Shown here: positions 7,454 to 17,020 of the stretch, piece after piece
How positions within the stretch are numbered: the stretch's first letter is position 1
How the letters are laid out: each line of letters opens with the position of its first letter
Assembly (NCBI RefSeq): GCF_003254625.1
Contig: NZ_QJRJ01000073.1
Location: forward strand, 180,246-244,245
Length of the DNA stretch: 64,000 bases
Source of the DNA: Flavobacterium ginsenosidimutans
GTDB taxonomy: Bacteria > Bacteroidota > Bacteroidia > Flavobacteriales > Flavobacteriaceae
Reading direction: 5' to 3'
The notes under the pieces: generated by a model
The model's input: the letters and a program-made list of their open reading frames with translations, nothing else
The model's database searches: none
What the model was told of the DNA's origin: nothing
Made by a program: the position numbers and the translations under genes

Positions 7454-10051
7454 ATGAAGGAAAAGGCATTCCTGCATAATTTGATAATATTTTGCATACT
7501 CCTATTATTATTAGCACCTCTTACTGTTCATTCTCAAAAGAAAAAGAAAGACAAAAAAGAAGAGACAACTGAAATTAAAAAAGATTCTACTGACGCCAAA
7601 AAAGGCAAAAAATATAGTGACCTAATAAAAAAAGGTTCTGTAAAAAAAGGACTATTCAATATCATCCAAGTTAAAACCGATGTTTATTTTGAAATTCAGG
7701 ACAGTTTGTTTAAAAGAGAATTTCTAATTGTAAACAAATTATCTCAGGTTCCTTACGATATAAATGAAGCCGGATTAAATAAAGGAATGAATTATGAAAA
7801 TAAAGTTATTTCCTTTTATAAAGATACTATTGCAAAGAAAGTCTGGGTAAAGACATATCAGCCTAAAGTTTCTTCTCCTAAAGAAGATGCCATCACAGCA
7901 TCTGTAATTAATAATTTCTCCGAATCTATTATTGAAGTTTTTGATATCGAAACCAAAAACAACGATTCGAGCGCTGTTGTAATTAAAGTAAATAAGATTT
8001 TTGACGGAAAACAAAAAAGTTTTAATGATGTAATGGGCAACATTGGTTTAAGCGGTTCTGTAAAATCTGATTTATCTTATATAGAAGGATTAAAATCTTT
8101 TCCTAAAAACATTGTTGTAAAATCACAAATGACAACTTCACTTAGCGATGGAGGTGCCTCAGTACCTATTACGCTTGGTGTGACAACTAATATTATTTTA
8201 TTGGATAAAACTCCAATGAAACCTCGTTTTTCTGACCAAAGAATTGGTTTTTTTACTGAAAAGCATTGGTACTTTGCCGATGCACAGCAGGCAATGCTTG
8301 AAAAAGAATTGATTACCCGCTGGCGTTTAGAACCAAAAAAAGAGGATGAAGAACGTTATTCGAAAGGTGAATTAGTAGAGCCGAAAAAACCAATCGTTTA
8401 TTACATCGATCCATCAACTCCAAAACAATGGAGAAAAAACATCATTGATGGGGTACACGATTGGCAGGCAGCTTTTGAAAAAGCCGGATTTAAAAATGCT
8501 GTTATTGCAAAAGAACCTACTGAACAAGATTTAGATTTTGACATTGATGATGTACGTTATTCTGTTATTACGTATGCCGCATCTCCAAAATCAAACGCAA
8601 TGGGACCATCTGTGGTTGATCCTAGAAGCGGTGAAATTATCGAGGCCGATATTATCTGGTGGCATAATGTAATGACTTCGCTTCAAAGCTGGATGCGTAT
8701 TCAGACTGGACCAATTGATCCAAAAGCACGCGGCAATACATTTAGCGATGAGCACATGGGAGAAGCAATTCGTTTTGTTTCATCTCACGAAGTGGGTCAT
8801 ACTTTTGGTCTAAAACATAATATGGGTTCTTCTTTTGCTTATGATGTAGAATCTTTACGTTCTAAAGAATTCACAGCAAAAATGGGAGGCACTGCTCCTT
8901 CTATTATGGATTATGCCCGATACAATTATGTCGCACAACCAGAAGATAATGTCACAGTTATTACTCCAAAAATTGGAGAATATGATAAATATGCAATAGA
9001 ATGGGGTTACAGATGGTATTCGCCTAACGAAAACGAAACAGCTAAACTAAACGCCTTAGTTACAAAACATCAAAATGACCCTATTTATTTTTACGGTGAG
9101 CAGCAGCTAGGTCCTGCAATTGATCCTCGTTCACAGTCTGAAGACTTAGGAAACGATGCTGTAAAAGCAAGCGAATACGGTTTGAAAAACTTAAAACGTG
9201 TTGTAGATAATATCATAAACTGGACATACGACAAAGATAAACCTTACCACGAAACTGGTAAACTGTATATTGGAACTATTGGACAATGGCACATGTACAA
9301 TCATCATGTAGTAGCCAATGTTGGCGGTGTTTATTTAAACACAACGGTTCACGGTGATAACAAACAAAGTTATGTTCCAGTTCCTGCATCAATGCAGAAA
9401 AAAGCAACCGATTATTTAATTAAAAATGTAATTACAATTCCGCAATGGTTGTTTTTCAATGACATTTTAGACAAAACGAATCCGCTGAAAGATTCTCCTA
9501 TTGGACCTTATGAGTACACTCCTTACACGCTGGCAAGAGAATTACAATATGATGTTATGTATAGTTTATTATTCGATGACCGTTTGCTTCGAATGACAGA
9601 AAATGAATTATACCAGCGAAATAAAACCAGCGAACCCGTTTTTACCGTAAATGATTTGTTTAAAAAATTACACCAAAGTGTTTTTGCAGGTACTATTCAA
9701 AACAAATCACTTAGCATTCTGGAGCGAATGACACAGAAAAATTATGTAGATGTTTTAATTGTTTCGACAAATAAATTATTTGAAAAAACAGATGTTAAAA
9801 AAACAATCCAAATACAGGAAACATTACAAATGCCTCATTTATGTTCTGTAGATGATGAACATATGGCAAGAAACATTAATAACTATTTTTTAAAAAGAGT
9901 TACAGAAGTAACCTCAGATAAAAAAGGAGAATTATCAAAAGTCCTTCAATTATTAAAAACAAAAAAGAGCACAGGAGATCAATCTACCCAAAACCATTAC
10001 TGCGATTTGATACAACGAATCGATAAAGCCCTAAATAATACAACCTTTTAA
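7454..10051 (+). CDS. Secreted zinc-dependent metalloprotease (DUF5117/DUF4953-like, metzincin motif)
   Basis: This 865-residue protein is exported: the signal peptide ends in LAPLTVHSQ near residue 28 and a Lys-rich linker follows. The zinc motif HEVGHTFGLKH is at 445-455 (HExxHxxGxxH). A downstream SIMDY stretch with M485 resembles the Met-turn of metzincins. Long regions before and after the catalytic core match the layout of the large Bacteroidota DUF5117/DUF4953 proteins. It probably cleaves proteins in the periplasm or at the surface. SusC starts 16 bp downstream, so the protease and the importer are very likely one operon. This suggests that it trims the polypeptide substrate of that importer, which is an inference. 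Confidence 0.85.
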   Translation: MKEKAFLHNLIIFCILLLLLAPLTVHSQKKKKDKKEETTEIKKDSTDAKKGKKYSDLIKKGSVKKGLFNIIQVKTDVYFEIQDSLFKREFLIVNKLSQVPYDINEAGLNKGMNYENKVISFYKDTIAKKVWVKTYQPKVSSPKEDAITASVINNFSESIIEVFDIETKNNDSSAVVIKVNKIFDGKQKSFNDVMGNIGLSGSVKSDLSYIEGLKSFPKNIVVKSQMTTSLSDGGASVPITLGVTTNIILLDKTPMKPRFSDQRIGFFTEKHWYFADAQQAMLEKELITRWRLEPKKEDEERYSKGELVEPKKPIVYYIDPSTPKQWRKNIIDGVHDWQAAFEKAGFKNAVIAKEPTEQDLDFDIDDVRYSVITYAASPKSNAMGPSVVDPRSGEIIEADIIWWHNVMTSLQSWMRIQTGPIDPKARGNTFSDEHMGEAIRFVSSHEVGHTFGLKHNMGSSFAYDVESLRSKEFTAKMGGTAPSIMDYARYNYVAQPEDNVTVITPKIGEYDKYAIEWGYRWYSPNENETAKLNALVTKHQNDPIYFYGEQQLGPAIDPRSQSEDLGNDAVKASEYGLKNLKRVVDNIINWTYDKDKPYHETGKLYIGTIGQWHMYNHHVVANVGGVYLNTTVHGDNKQSYVPVPASMQKKATDYLIKNVITIPQWLFFNDILDKTNPLKDSPIGPYEYTPYTLARELQYDVMYSLLFDDRLLRMTENELYQRNKTSEPVFTVNDLFKKLHQSVFAGTIQNKSLSILERMTQKNYVDVLIVSTNKLFEKTDVKKTIQIQETLQMPHLCSVDDEHMARNINNYFLKRVTEVTSDKKGELSKVLQLLKTKKSTGDQSTQNHYCDLIQRIDKALNNTTF

Positions 10052-10066
10052 TACACAACCCAAAAC

Positions 10067-13000
10067 ATGAAGAAAATTTTACATGCCTTACTGCTGTTCC
10101 TGGCCATCGCAGGATACTCGCAGGAATCCCGAACTATTACGGGTATCATTCAAGATGAAGCAGACTTGGCGCCAATTCCTGGCGCGTCAATCTTCGTTGA
10201 GAATAATTCTATTTCAAACAAAACTGCTATGGCAGGTATTATTCATAGTGAAGCAATTGGAACTACATCAGATTTCGATGGTAAATTCACTTTGAAAATC
10301 GGAAAAAACGTTACTTCTTTGAGAGTTACTTTCATGGGATACAAATCGTATACTCTTGAATTAGATGCTCAAAAAAACTATACTATTAACTTAACATCTG
10401 AAACAGCAAAACTTCAAGAGGTTGTTGTAACAGGTTACCAAAAAATTGAGAAAAGAAAACTTACTGCTGCCGTTTCTAAAATAGATATGTCGGCTATTCA
10501 GCAAACTGGGGTTTCTAGTATTGACCAATTATTGGTAGGACAAATTGCGGGGGTTGCTGTTTCTACTCCATCTGGAGCACCTGGAGCACCAGCTAAAATT
10601 AGAATTAGAGGTACAGCTTCTTTAAGTGGAACTCAAGATCCTTTATGGGTATTAGATGGTTTACCATTAGAAGGAAATGACGTTCCTAAAAACTACGACA
10701 AAGACAATATTGATCAATTGAATAACTTTTCTATTGCAGGTTTAAATCCAGATGATATTAAAGATATTACAATCTTAAAAGATGCTGCTGCAACTGCTAT
10801 TTACGGTGCTCGTGCTGCAAACGGTGTAATCGTTGTTACGACTAAAAAAGGTAAAGCTGGTAAAATGGTGATTAATTTCAACACCAATACTTTTATCACT
10901 CAAAGACCTGATTTCTCTAAATTAAATTTAATGAATGCAAGCCAAAAAGTTGATTTCGAACTTGACCTTGCAAGCCGTTCTGATTTAACATACAGAGACA
11001 ATGTTGGAGAAATTTCTCGTATCCTAAACGGATCAAATGAGTTGGCAGCTTATAGAGCAGGAGGATTTTCTGCGTTAAGCCCTGCTACACAACAATCAAT
11101 TAATGATTTAAGAAACAACAATACAAACTGGGGTAATTTAATTTACCAAACTGCAATCAACACGCAACACGGTTTAAGTTTATCTGGAGGTGGAGAAAAA
11201 TCTGATTACTATTTCTCTTTAGGATATTATGATGAAAAAGGAACTACTATTGGAACTGGTTTCAAACGTTACAATTTAACTTTGAAAAACAATTTCGAAA
11301 TTACAGATAAATTCAAAGTTGGAGTTGGAATCTTTGGTTCTGAAAACAAAACTACTTCTTACTTATCAGATACAGATGCTTACACAAGCCCTAGTAACTA
11401 TTCAAGAAACGTAAATCCATATTTGACTCCTTATAATGCAGACGGAAGTTATAAATATGATCAAGATATTGTGGGTTACTCAGAACGTTATGTTCCTTTT
11501 AATATTTTAGAAGAAAGAGCAAACACTTCTTACGATTTAAAAACAAGAGCCGTAAAAGCTTTATTAGATGCTGAATATAAAATCACTAGAGATTTAAAAG
11601 TAACCTCTCAATTAGGTTTACAATTGGACAATACTTCTAGCGAAAAATTTGCAGATAAAGACACTTATTATACTAGAAAAGAAAAAGAAAGATCTCGTTA
11701 CTTTGCAAACGGAGCTTATAATTACTTTTTACCTGAAGGCGGTATTATCCAAAACGCAAACACTGACTTTTTCCAATACAATCTAAAAACAATGGTGAAT
11801 TACTCTAAAACTTTTGGAGAAAAACACGAAGTTGAGGCTATGGTTGGTAATGAGTTAAGAAGAAATTATACAACTACTATTGCAACAAAAGGTTTTGGAT
11901 TTGATAAAAACACTTTGACTACTAAGCCAATTATGTTCCCAAATAGCTCTTTTGCTAATGATGCGATATACAGAACGTATCAGAAATCTGAAAACGAAAA
12001 TGCTTTTGCTTCATTTTTTGCTACAGCTTCTTATACTTACAATAGAAAATACAGCGTATTTGGAAGTGTGAGATATGATGGTTCAGATTTATTTGGTGTA
12101 GATCCAAAATACAAATATTTGCCACTTTGGTCAACTTCTGCTTCATGGGCAGTTTCTGAAGAAGATTTCTTAAAAGACAACTTAACACTTTCTAACTTAA
12201 GATTACGTGCTTCTTACGGTTTACAAGGTAATATTGATAAAAACACTTCTCCTTTTGTAATGGGAAGATACAGCAATACAACCATTTTACCTGGACAAAC
12301 AGAACAAACCATTTCTGTTGAAACTCCACCAAACGACAAATTGCGTTGGGAAAAAACTACTAATACCAACTTAGGTATGGATCTTGGCTTATTCAACAAC
12401 CGTATCAGCATTGTAACTGATTTATACGGAAGAAAAAGTACTGACTTAATTGGTTTGAGAGCAGTTCCGTTCGAAAACGGTTTTGAGTACAGCAACATGA
12501 ACTGGGCACAAGTAAGCAACAAAGGTTATGAAATCACTTTGTCTACAAGAAACATTGACCGTCCAAACTTTAAATGGAATACAAGCATTAACTTTTCTCA
12601 TAACAAAAGTAATGTAGATAGAATTGAAGTTCGTGATACTGATTTACTTCCAAGCAGAGAAGGTCGTCCTGTAAATGCGGTTTTTGGATTAAGAACAAAC
12701 GGTATAGACGAAAATGGTTATCCTTTATTTGTTAATAAAAACGGTGAAACAGTAAATGCTCAAACTTTCTTCAAATTGTACGATCCTTATGCTGATTTCT
12801 TCCCTGGAGAACTTACAGAATCATCTTTAACACCAGCAGAGTATAGAGATTTATTTGTTTACTTAGGTGATAGAGATCCTAAATTCACTGGAGGTATTAC
12901 TAATACAATTCAAGTACATAATTTTGATTTTACAGTTGCTGCTGCATTTAATTTGAAACAGACTGTTGTAAGAACACCTCCGTACAGTGGAACTGAAGTA

Positions 13001-13405
13001 GACAGAGGACAAAATTATTCTACTGATATTTTGAATGCTTGGTCACCAACCAACACTTCTTCTAATTTACCAGGAATTACAGGTAAAGATTCTGGAACAG
13101 GAGATTCTTGGATGGCATATCAATGGTTCTCATCAGCTACTCCATTAAACTGGAATAATTACTTAGATACATGGGTTAGCGAAATGAGTTATATGAGATT
13201 GAGCAGTATGCGTTTAGGCTATACATTCCCTAAAGCATTTACAGATCACATCAACATCCAAAGCATCAGACTTAACGTTGAAGCAAGAAACTTATTTGTA
13301 ATCAGTTCTGACTTTAAAGGATATTTTGATCCTGAAACTTACGGAAACATTTATGCACAGCCAGTTCCTAAATCATTCACTATTGGATGTAATGTAACTT
13401 TCTAA
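10067..13405 (+). CDS. SusC/RagA-family TonB-dependent outer-membrane transporter
   Basis: This is a 1112-residue outer-membrane importer. A signal peptide (about 1-19) is followed by a carboxypeptidase D regulatory-like domain (about 23-115) and the linker LQEVVVTGYQKIEKRKLT. The plug domain carries KIRIRGTASLSG, WVLDGLP and KDAAATAIYGARAANGVIVV. The rest is a large beta-barrel ending in an aromatic-containing strand (FTIGCNVTF). The usual GYGTQKK linker signature is altered here (GYQKIEK), marking a subfamily. It partners with the SusD lipoprotein 11 bp downstream. With a protease just upstream, the cargo is more likely a peptide than a glycan; no glycoside hydrolase is nearby. Confidence 0.95.
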   Translation: MKKILHALLLFLAIAGYSQESRTITGIIQDEADLAPIPGASIFVENNSISNKTAMAGIIHSEAIGTTSDFDGKFTLKIGKNVTSLRVTFMGYKSYTLELDAQKNYTINLTSETAKLQEVVVTGYQKIEKRKLTAAVSKIDMSAIQQTGVSSIDQLLVGQIAGVAVSTPSGAPGAPAKIRIRGTASLSGTQDPLWVLDGLPLEGNDVPKNYDKDNIDQLNNFSIAGLNPDDIKDITILKDAAATAIYGARAANGVIVVTTKKGKAGKMVINFNTNTFITQRPDFSKLNLMNASQKVDFELDLASRSDLTYRDNVGEISRILNGSNELAAYRAGGFSALSPATQQSINDLRNNNTNWGNLIYQTAINTQHGLSLSGGGEKSDYYFSLGYYDEKGTTIGTGFKRYNLTLKNNFEITDKFKVGVGIFGSENKTTSYLSDTDAYTSPSNYSRNVNPYLTPYNADGSYKYDQDIVGYSERYVPFNILEERANTSYDLKTRAVKALLDAEYKITRDLKVTSQLGLQLDNTSSEKFADKDTYYTRKEKERSRYFANGAYNYFLPEGGIIQNANTDFFQYNLKTMVNYSKTFGEKHEVEAMVGNELRRNYTTTIATKGFGFDKNTLTTKPIMFPNSSFANDAIYRTYQKSENENAFASFFATASYTYNRKYSVFGSVRYDGSDLFGVDPKYKYLPLWSTSASWAVSEEDFLKDNLTLSNLRLRASYGLQGNIDKNTSPFVMGRYSNTTILPGQTEQTISVETPPNDKLRWEKTTNTNLGMDLGLFNNRISIVTDLYGRKSTDLIGLRAVPFENGFEYSNMNWAQVSNKGYEITLSTRNIDRPNFKWNTSINFSHNKSNVDRIEVRDTDLLPSREGRPVNAVFGLRTNGIDENGYPLFVNKNGETVNAQTFFKLYDPYADFFPGELTESSLTPAEYRDLFVYLGDRDPKFTGGITNTIQVHNFDFTVAAAFNLKQTVVRTPPYSGTEVDRGQNYSTDILNAWSPTNTSSNLPGITGKDSGTGDSWMAYQWFSSATPLNWNNYLDTWVSEMSYMRLSSMRLGYTFPKAFTDHINIQSIRLNVEARNLFVISSDFKGYFDPETYGNIYAQPVPKSFTIGCNVTF

Positions 13406-13416
13406 TACAATTAAAG

Positions 13417-14736
13417 ATGAAAAAAATCTCAAAATACATATTACTTTTTACTGCAGCAATTGCAGTAACAAGCTGCGATGATTATCTGGATATAACACCT
13501 GTTGGGCGTGTTATTCCAGAAACACAAGAACAATTTCGTGCGGTATTAACAACTGGATATTCAAAATATCCAGAACACAAAACATTGACAACACTTCGTA
13601 CAGATGAATTGACATTGGATGATTTTAGTGAAGATCTTAATATTTACAAAGACATTTTTATCTGGAAAGATGCCAATCCTGACCGTATTACAAGAGATTT
13701 CCAATATCAGGATTTATACAATGTAATTTTCTATACGAATGTAGTAATCAATGAAGCATCAAAAAAAGTAGCTGCTTCTGAAGAAAGAAATCAATTAATT
13801 GGAGAAGCTTATGCTTTAAGAGCAATGGCTTATTTTGATTTGGTTAACCTTTTTGGAAAACCATACAACGCTACAACTGCTTCTTCAGACAAAGGAGTTC
13901 CATTGGCTTTAGAAATTGACTTAGAGCAGGTTTACGTTCCTCAAAGTGTTGAAGTAATTTACAATCAAATTATTTCTGACACTCAGGAAGCTGAAAAACT
14001 TATCAATTTAAATTCACAGACAAAAGGTTTAAATTATCGTTTTTCAAAAGTTGCATTGTACAGCTTAGAAAGCCGTGTTTACTTACACCAAAAGCAATGG
14101 CAGAAATCTTTAGATGCTGCAAATAAAGCGTTGGCAATCAACAACAATCTAGTTGATTTAAAAGCTACTTCTGTATTTGCAACAAAATACGATTCAAAAG
14201 AATCTATTTTAGCTTTAGAAGATGGATACATTAACAGAATGAAGGGAGCTTCATACGCTTCGTCTGAGTTAATTGCTGCTTACGACAGAACAACAGATTT
14301 ACGTTTTCCTCTTTACTTCTTAGCAAGCGGAAGCCGTTTCAGAATTCAAAAAGGTGGTAACGATGACCAAAAATGTACGCTTAGAACTTCTGAATTGTAT
14401 TTGACAAAAGCAGAAACACAAGTGCAGTTAAATAATATCGCTGATGCCAAAACTACTGTTTTAGCTTTCGCTAAAAACAGATATACATCAGCAGGATATA
14501 TAGCGCTTGAAATCGCAGTTAACGCAATGAACGCAGCAGATTTAACAAACTTCATTTTGGCAGAAAGACAACGTGAATTTGCAGTTGAAGGACACCGTTG
14601 GTTCGATTTGAGAAGAACATCTCAAAAACAAATCGTACACACTATCAATGGTACCGATTATACTTTGATACAAAACGATCCGCGTTATACAATCATTTAT
14701 CCTGCAAATGCGAGATTGAACAATCCCAATCTATAA
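13417..14736 (+). CDS. SusD/RagB-family nutrient-binding lipoprotein
   Basis: This 439-residue protein has a lipoprotein signal ending at C20 (AVTSC followed by DDYLDITP, the usual SusD N-terminus). TPR-like helices include EAYALRAMAYFDLVNLFG and the C-terminal ILAERQREFAVEGHRWFDLRR, both diagnostic of SusD/RagB. It forms the lid on the SusC barrel and captures the substrate at the cell surface. It is translated 11 bp after SusC and is followed by a strong terminator, so it closes the protease-SusC-SusD operon. Confidence 0.95.
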   Translation: MKKISKYILLFTAAIAVTSCDDYLDITPVGRVIPETQEQFRAVLTTGYSKYPEHKTLTTLRTDELTLDDFSEDLNIYKDIFIWKDANPDRITRDFQYQDLYNVIFYTNVVINEASKKVAASEERNQLIGEAYALRAMAYFDLVNLFGKPYNATTASSDKGVPLALEIDLEQVYVPQSVEVIYNQIISDTQEAEKLINLNSQTKGLNYRFSKVALYSLESRVYLHQKQWQKSLDAANKALAINNNLVDLKATSVFATKYDSKESILALEDGYINRMKGASYASSELIAAYDRTTDLRFPLYFLASGSRFRIQKGGNDDQKCTLRTSELYLTKAETQVQLNNIADAKTTVLAFAKNRYTSAGYIALEIAVNAMNAADLTNFILAERQREFAVEGHRWFDLRRTSQKQIVHTINGTDYTLIQNDPRYTIIYPANARLNNPNL

Positions 14737-14759
14737 TTTTACCTAGAATTGTTTTTTTT

Positions 14760-14794
14760 AAAAGGTCCAGTTTTTTTAAGCTGGGCCTTTTTTT
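14760..14794 (+). terminator. Rho-independent terminator after the SusD gene
   Basis: AAAAGGTCCAG (14760-14770) pairs with CTGGGCCTTTT (14781-14791), with one G-U pair, and a T run follows. It separates the SusCD operon from the response regulator gene. Confidence 0.8.
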
Positions 14795-14826
14795 ATATAA
14801 ATCCCAATAACAAAATGCTCACTTTA

Positions 14827-14856
14827 TTGCGAATAATAATTACTGAATTATCTTTG
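14827..14856 (+). promoter_or_regulatory. Bacteroidota-type promoter of the LytTR regulator
   Basis: TTG (14827-14829), a 19-nt spacer and TATCTTTG (14849-14856) match the TTG-N(17-23)-TANNTTTG consensus of the major Bacteroidota sigma factor. It lies 33 bp before the ATG at 14890, giving a short leader, so the regulator can be transcribed independently of the upstream operon. Confidence 0.7.
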
Positions 14857-14889
14857 CCGCATAATTGAACACTCCAAAATGTTTATAAA

Positions 14890-15654
14890 ATGAGAATTGC
14901 TATTGTCGAAGACGAATACCTAGCTTCTAGCTATCTAAAATCTATTTTAGAACAGCAAGATATTTTACAGATTGCAGAAATTAGCGTTTTAAAATCTGTA
15001 AAAGAAGCAGTTGTTTTTTTTAGCGAAAACAAAGTCGACTTAGCATTTATGGATATTCATTTAGGTGATGGAAAAAGTCTCGACATTTTCGAAAAAACCA
15101 TTATCGCCTGCCCTGTTATTTTTATCACGGCTTATGATTCTTACGCTATTTCTGTTTTCAAACATTTTACGATCGATTATCTTTTAAAACCATTTGAAGA
15201 AGAAGAATTATTAGAAGCGCTTCAGAAATTCAGAAATATAAAAGAAAGTTTTAATAGCGATTCTACGCTTCAATCTTTAGTCGCAATAGAAAATCCAGAA
15301 TCGAATAAAATACAGCGTCATTTCTTAGTAAATCACGGCTATAAATTGATTTCTATTAACGAAAGTGAAATCACCTATTTTTCAGCCACAGGAAAGCATC
15401 TTTTTGTCCATGTAAAATCTGGAAATAGCTATTTATACAATAATACATTAACCGAAATTATAAACAGTTTAGATGCTTTTAATTTCTTTAAAATAAATCG
15501 AAAATATATCGTTCATCGAAACACGATTAAAGAAGTTGTAAAACATTCCAATCAGAAAGTGGAATTGATTTTAACGGTTCCTGCAGCCGAATCTGACGCT
15601 ATTTTTATCAGTAAGAAGGAAATAAATAATTTCAAAAATTGGCTTGACCAATAA
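14890..15654 (+). CDS. LytTR-family response regulator
   Basis: This 254-residue regulator has an N-terminal receiver domain with the acidic pocket VEDE and phospho-acceptor D55 in AFMDIHLGDG, plus conserved T and K positions (ITAYDSY, LLKPF). A C-terminal LytTR DNA-binding domain spans about 150-254 (INESEITYFSATGKHLFVHV, FFKINRKYIVH). This architecture pairs with LytS-type kinases, and the nearest one is at 5800-7368. The regulator therefore probably controls the protease-SusCD genes lying between the two, but the target sites are not identified. Confidence 0.92.
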   Translation: MRIAIVEDEYLASSYLKSILEQQDILQIAEISVLKSVKEAVVFFSENKVDLAFMDIHLGDGKSLDIFEKTIIACPVIFITAYDSYAISVFKHFTIDYLLKPFEEEELLEALQKFRNIKESFNSDSTLQSLVAIENPESNKIQRHFLVNHGYKLISINESEITYFSATGKHLFVHVKSGNSYLYNNTLTEIINSLDAFNFFKINRKYIVHRNTIKEVVKHSNQKVELILTVPAAESDAIFISKKEINNFKNWLDQ

Positions 15655-15879
15655 ATTAATAATTATTTAGCTATAAATTTTCGCAGTTTTCAAAAATTAA
15701 AAAACTGCACTTTTGATAAATTGTGATTTAAAATCCGACTAAAAACTGTCAAAAACACGTTTAAACGTTAAAATAGCGTTATAGAAATCATAAAATTGCC
15801 CGTTCACTATCAATAAGATAGCAGAAATTTTTGGTTTATTATTTATCTTTGAGAGTATAGAAATCAAATGTAAAAGAAA

Positions 15880-16464
15880 ATGCCACAAAATAGATTTTAT
15901 CCAAATGAACAGTTTAAAGAAATAGAAATAAATGCCTCATTACAATTACGATATGCCATTTCAAACAGAGGTCGACTAATAAGTTTTACAGACGAAATTG
16001 AAAACGGACGCATCTTAAAAGGCGGATTAAGCGATGGTTACCCAACTTTCCGTTTTAAGGTTAAAAAAGACGATAAAATCGTAAACAAATATCTCTTCCT
16101 ATATAAATTAGTTGCCCAATATTTTATTCCAAAAGATTCCGAAGATCAAACTTATGTTCTGCATTTAGATTACAACAGAGCTAACGATGATGTAAGCAAT
16201 TTACGCTGGGCAACCAAACAAGAAATGATGGCTCATAGCCGAAAAAGTCCACGCGTTATTCAGGCCAAAAAGAATCTGATCGAACACAATCTTAAAGCCG
16301 ACGGACGAAAATTAACAACTACAAAAGTGATGTTAATCAAAAAAATCCTTGCAAGACCTGAACAAAAAACACGTCTTAAAATGATTGCAAAACAATTCGG
16401 CGTAAGCGAAATGCAAATCAGAAGAATTGCCAGCGGAGAAAACTGGGGACACGTGAAGATTTAA
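15880..16464 (+). CDS. NUMOD4/HNH-like DNA-binding protein with C-terminal helix-turn-helix
   Basis: This 194-residue protein resembles homing-endonuclease accessory modules. A NUMOD4-like segment (YAISNRGRLISF, 25-36) is followed by an HNH_3-like segment (LYKLVAQYFIP then VLHLDYNRANDDVSNLRWAT, about 74-112). The C-terminal part (about 147-190) looks like a helix-turn-helix (LKMIAKQFGVSEMQIRRIASG). The first His usually seen in VHRLVA is replaced (LYKLVA), and the Asn pair becomes Asn-Asp, so cleavage activity may be lost. It stands alone, with no intron or self-splicing element nearby. A domesticated DNA-binding regulator is as likely as a nuclease. Confidence 0.65.
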   Translation: MPQNRFYPNEQFKEIEINASLQLRYAISNRGRLISFTDEIENGRILKGGLSDGYPTFRFKVKKDDKIVNKYLFLYKLVAQYFIPKDSEDQTYVLHLDYNRANDDVSNLRWATKQEMMAHSRKSPRVIQAKKNLIEHNLKADGRKLTTTKVMLIKKILARPEQKTRLKMIAKQFGVSEMQIRRIASGENWGHVKI

Positions 16465-17020
16465 TGGTGAATGGTTAATTGTTGATGGTTAATTGTGAAT
16501 TATTAATTGCTAATTGTCAGGCTGAGCGAAGTCGAAGCTCCGCATAAAGCTCTTCTCCCAAAGTTTCGGACACTCAGAATAACAAAATTATAATAGCCAC
16601 AGATTATACAGATTAACAAAGATTTGAAAAAATCATTTTAATCCTAATAATCTGTGGCTTATTCTTTATATTAATTTTCAAAACAACTTATCACTAATCA
16701 CTAATCACTTTTCACTAATCACTAATCACTAATCACTAATCACTAATCACTAATCAAGATTCACTAATTACTATTCACTAATTACTATTCACTTTTCACT
16801 AAATAGCAAAAATCACTTCATAATTCACAATTTACAATTCACAATTACTTCGGTTTCTGTGAAAAGACCAAAATCTGTGTCTTTAAAAACAAATTTTCAG
16901 GTGTTCATTTAAAATAAATCCTTAAATTCGCAATCACAAATAACAAAAGAATAAATCGAAAGATGAGTTTTCGGAATTTTAAAATTCATTTTTCGATAGT
17001 TAATACTAAAAACAAAAAAA
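16465..17020. repeat. 556-bp spacer with nested repeats and a CACTAAT array
   Basis: There is no gene here. An outer inverted repeat pairs 16490-16509 with 16828-16847 (18 of 20). Inside it lie a GGCTGAGCGAAGTCGAAG-type dispersed element (about 16519-16537), a perfect 12-bp inverted repeat AGCCACAGATTA at 16595-16606 with 16648-16659, and an array of CACTAAT heptamers, some variant, from about 16690 to 16800. The remaining 170 bp before lpdA form its A-rich leader. Confidence 0.75.

Noticed and set aside
13417..14736. Glycan utilisation locus (PUL)
   Set aside because: SusC and SusD are present, but no glycoside hydrolase, polysaccharide lyase or sulfatase is nearby; the only hydrolase in the operon is a protease.
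16690..16800. CRISPR-like array
   Set aside because: The repeated unit is only seven bases, there are no unique spacers, and no cas genes are nearby. It is a simple tandem repeat.
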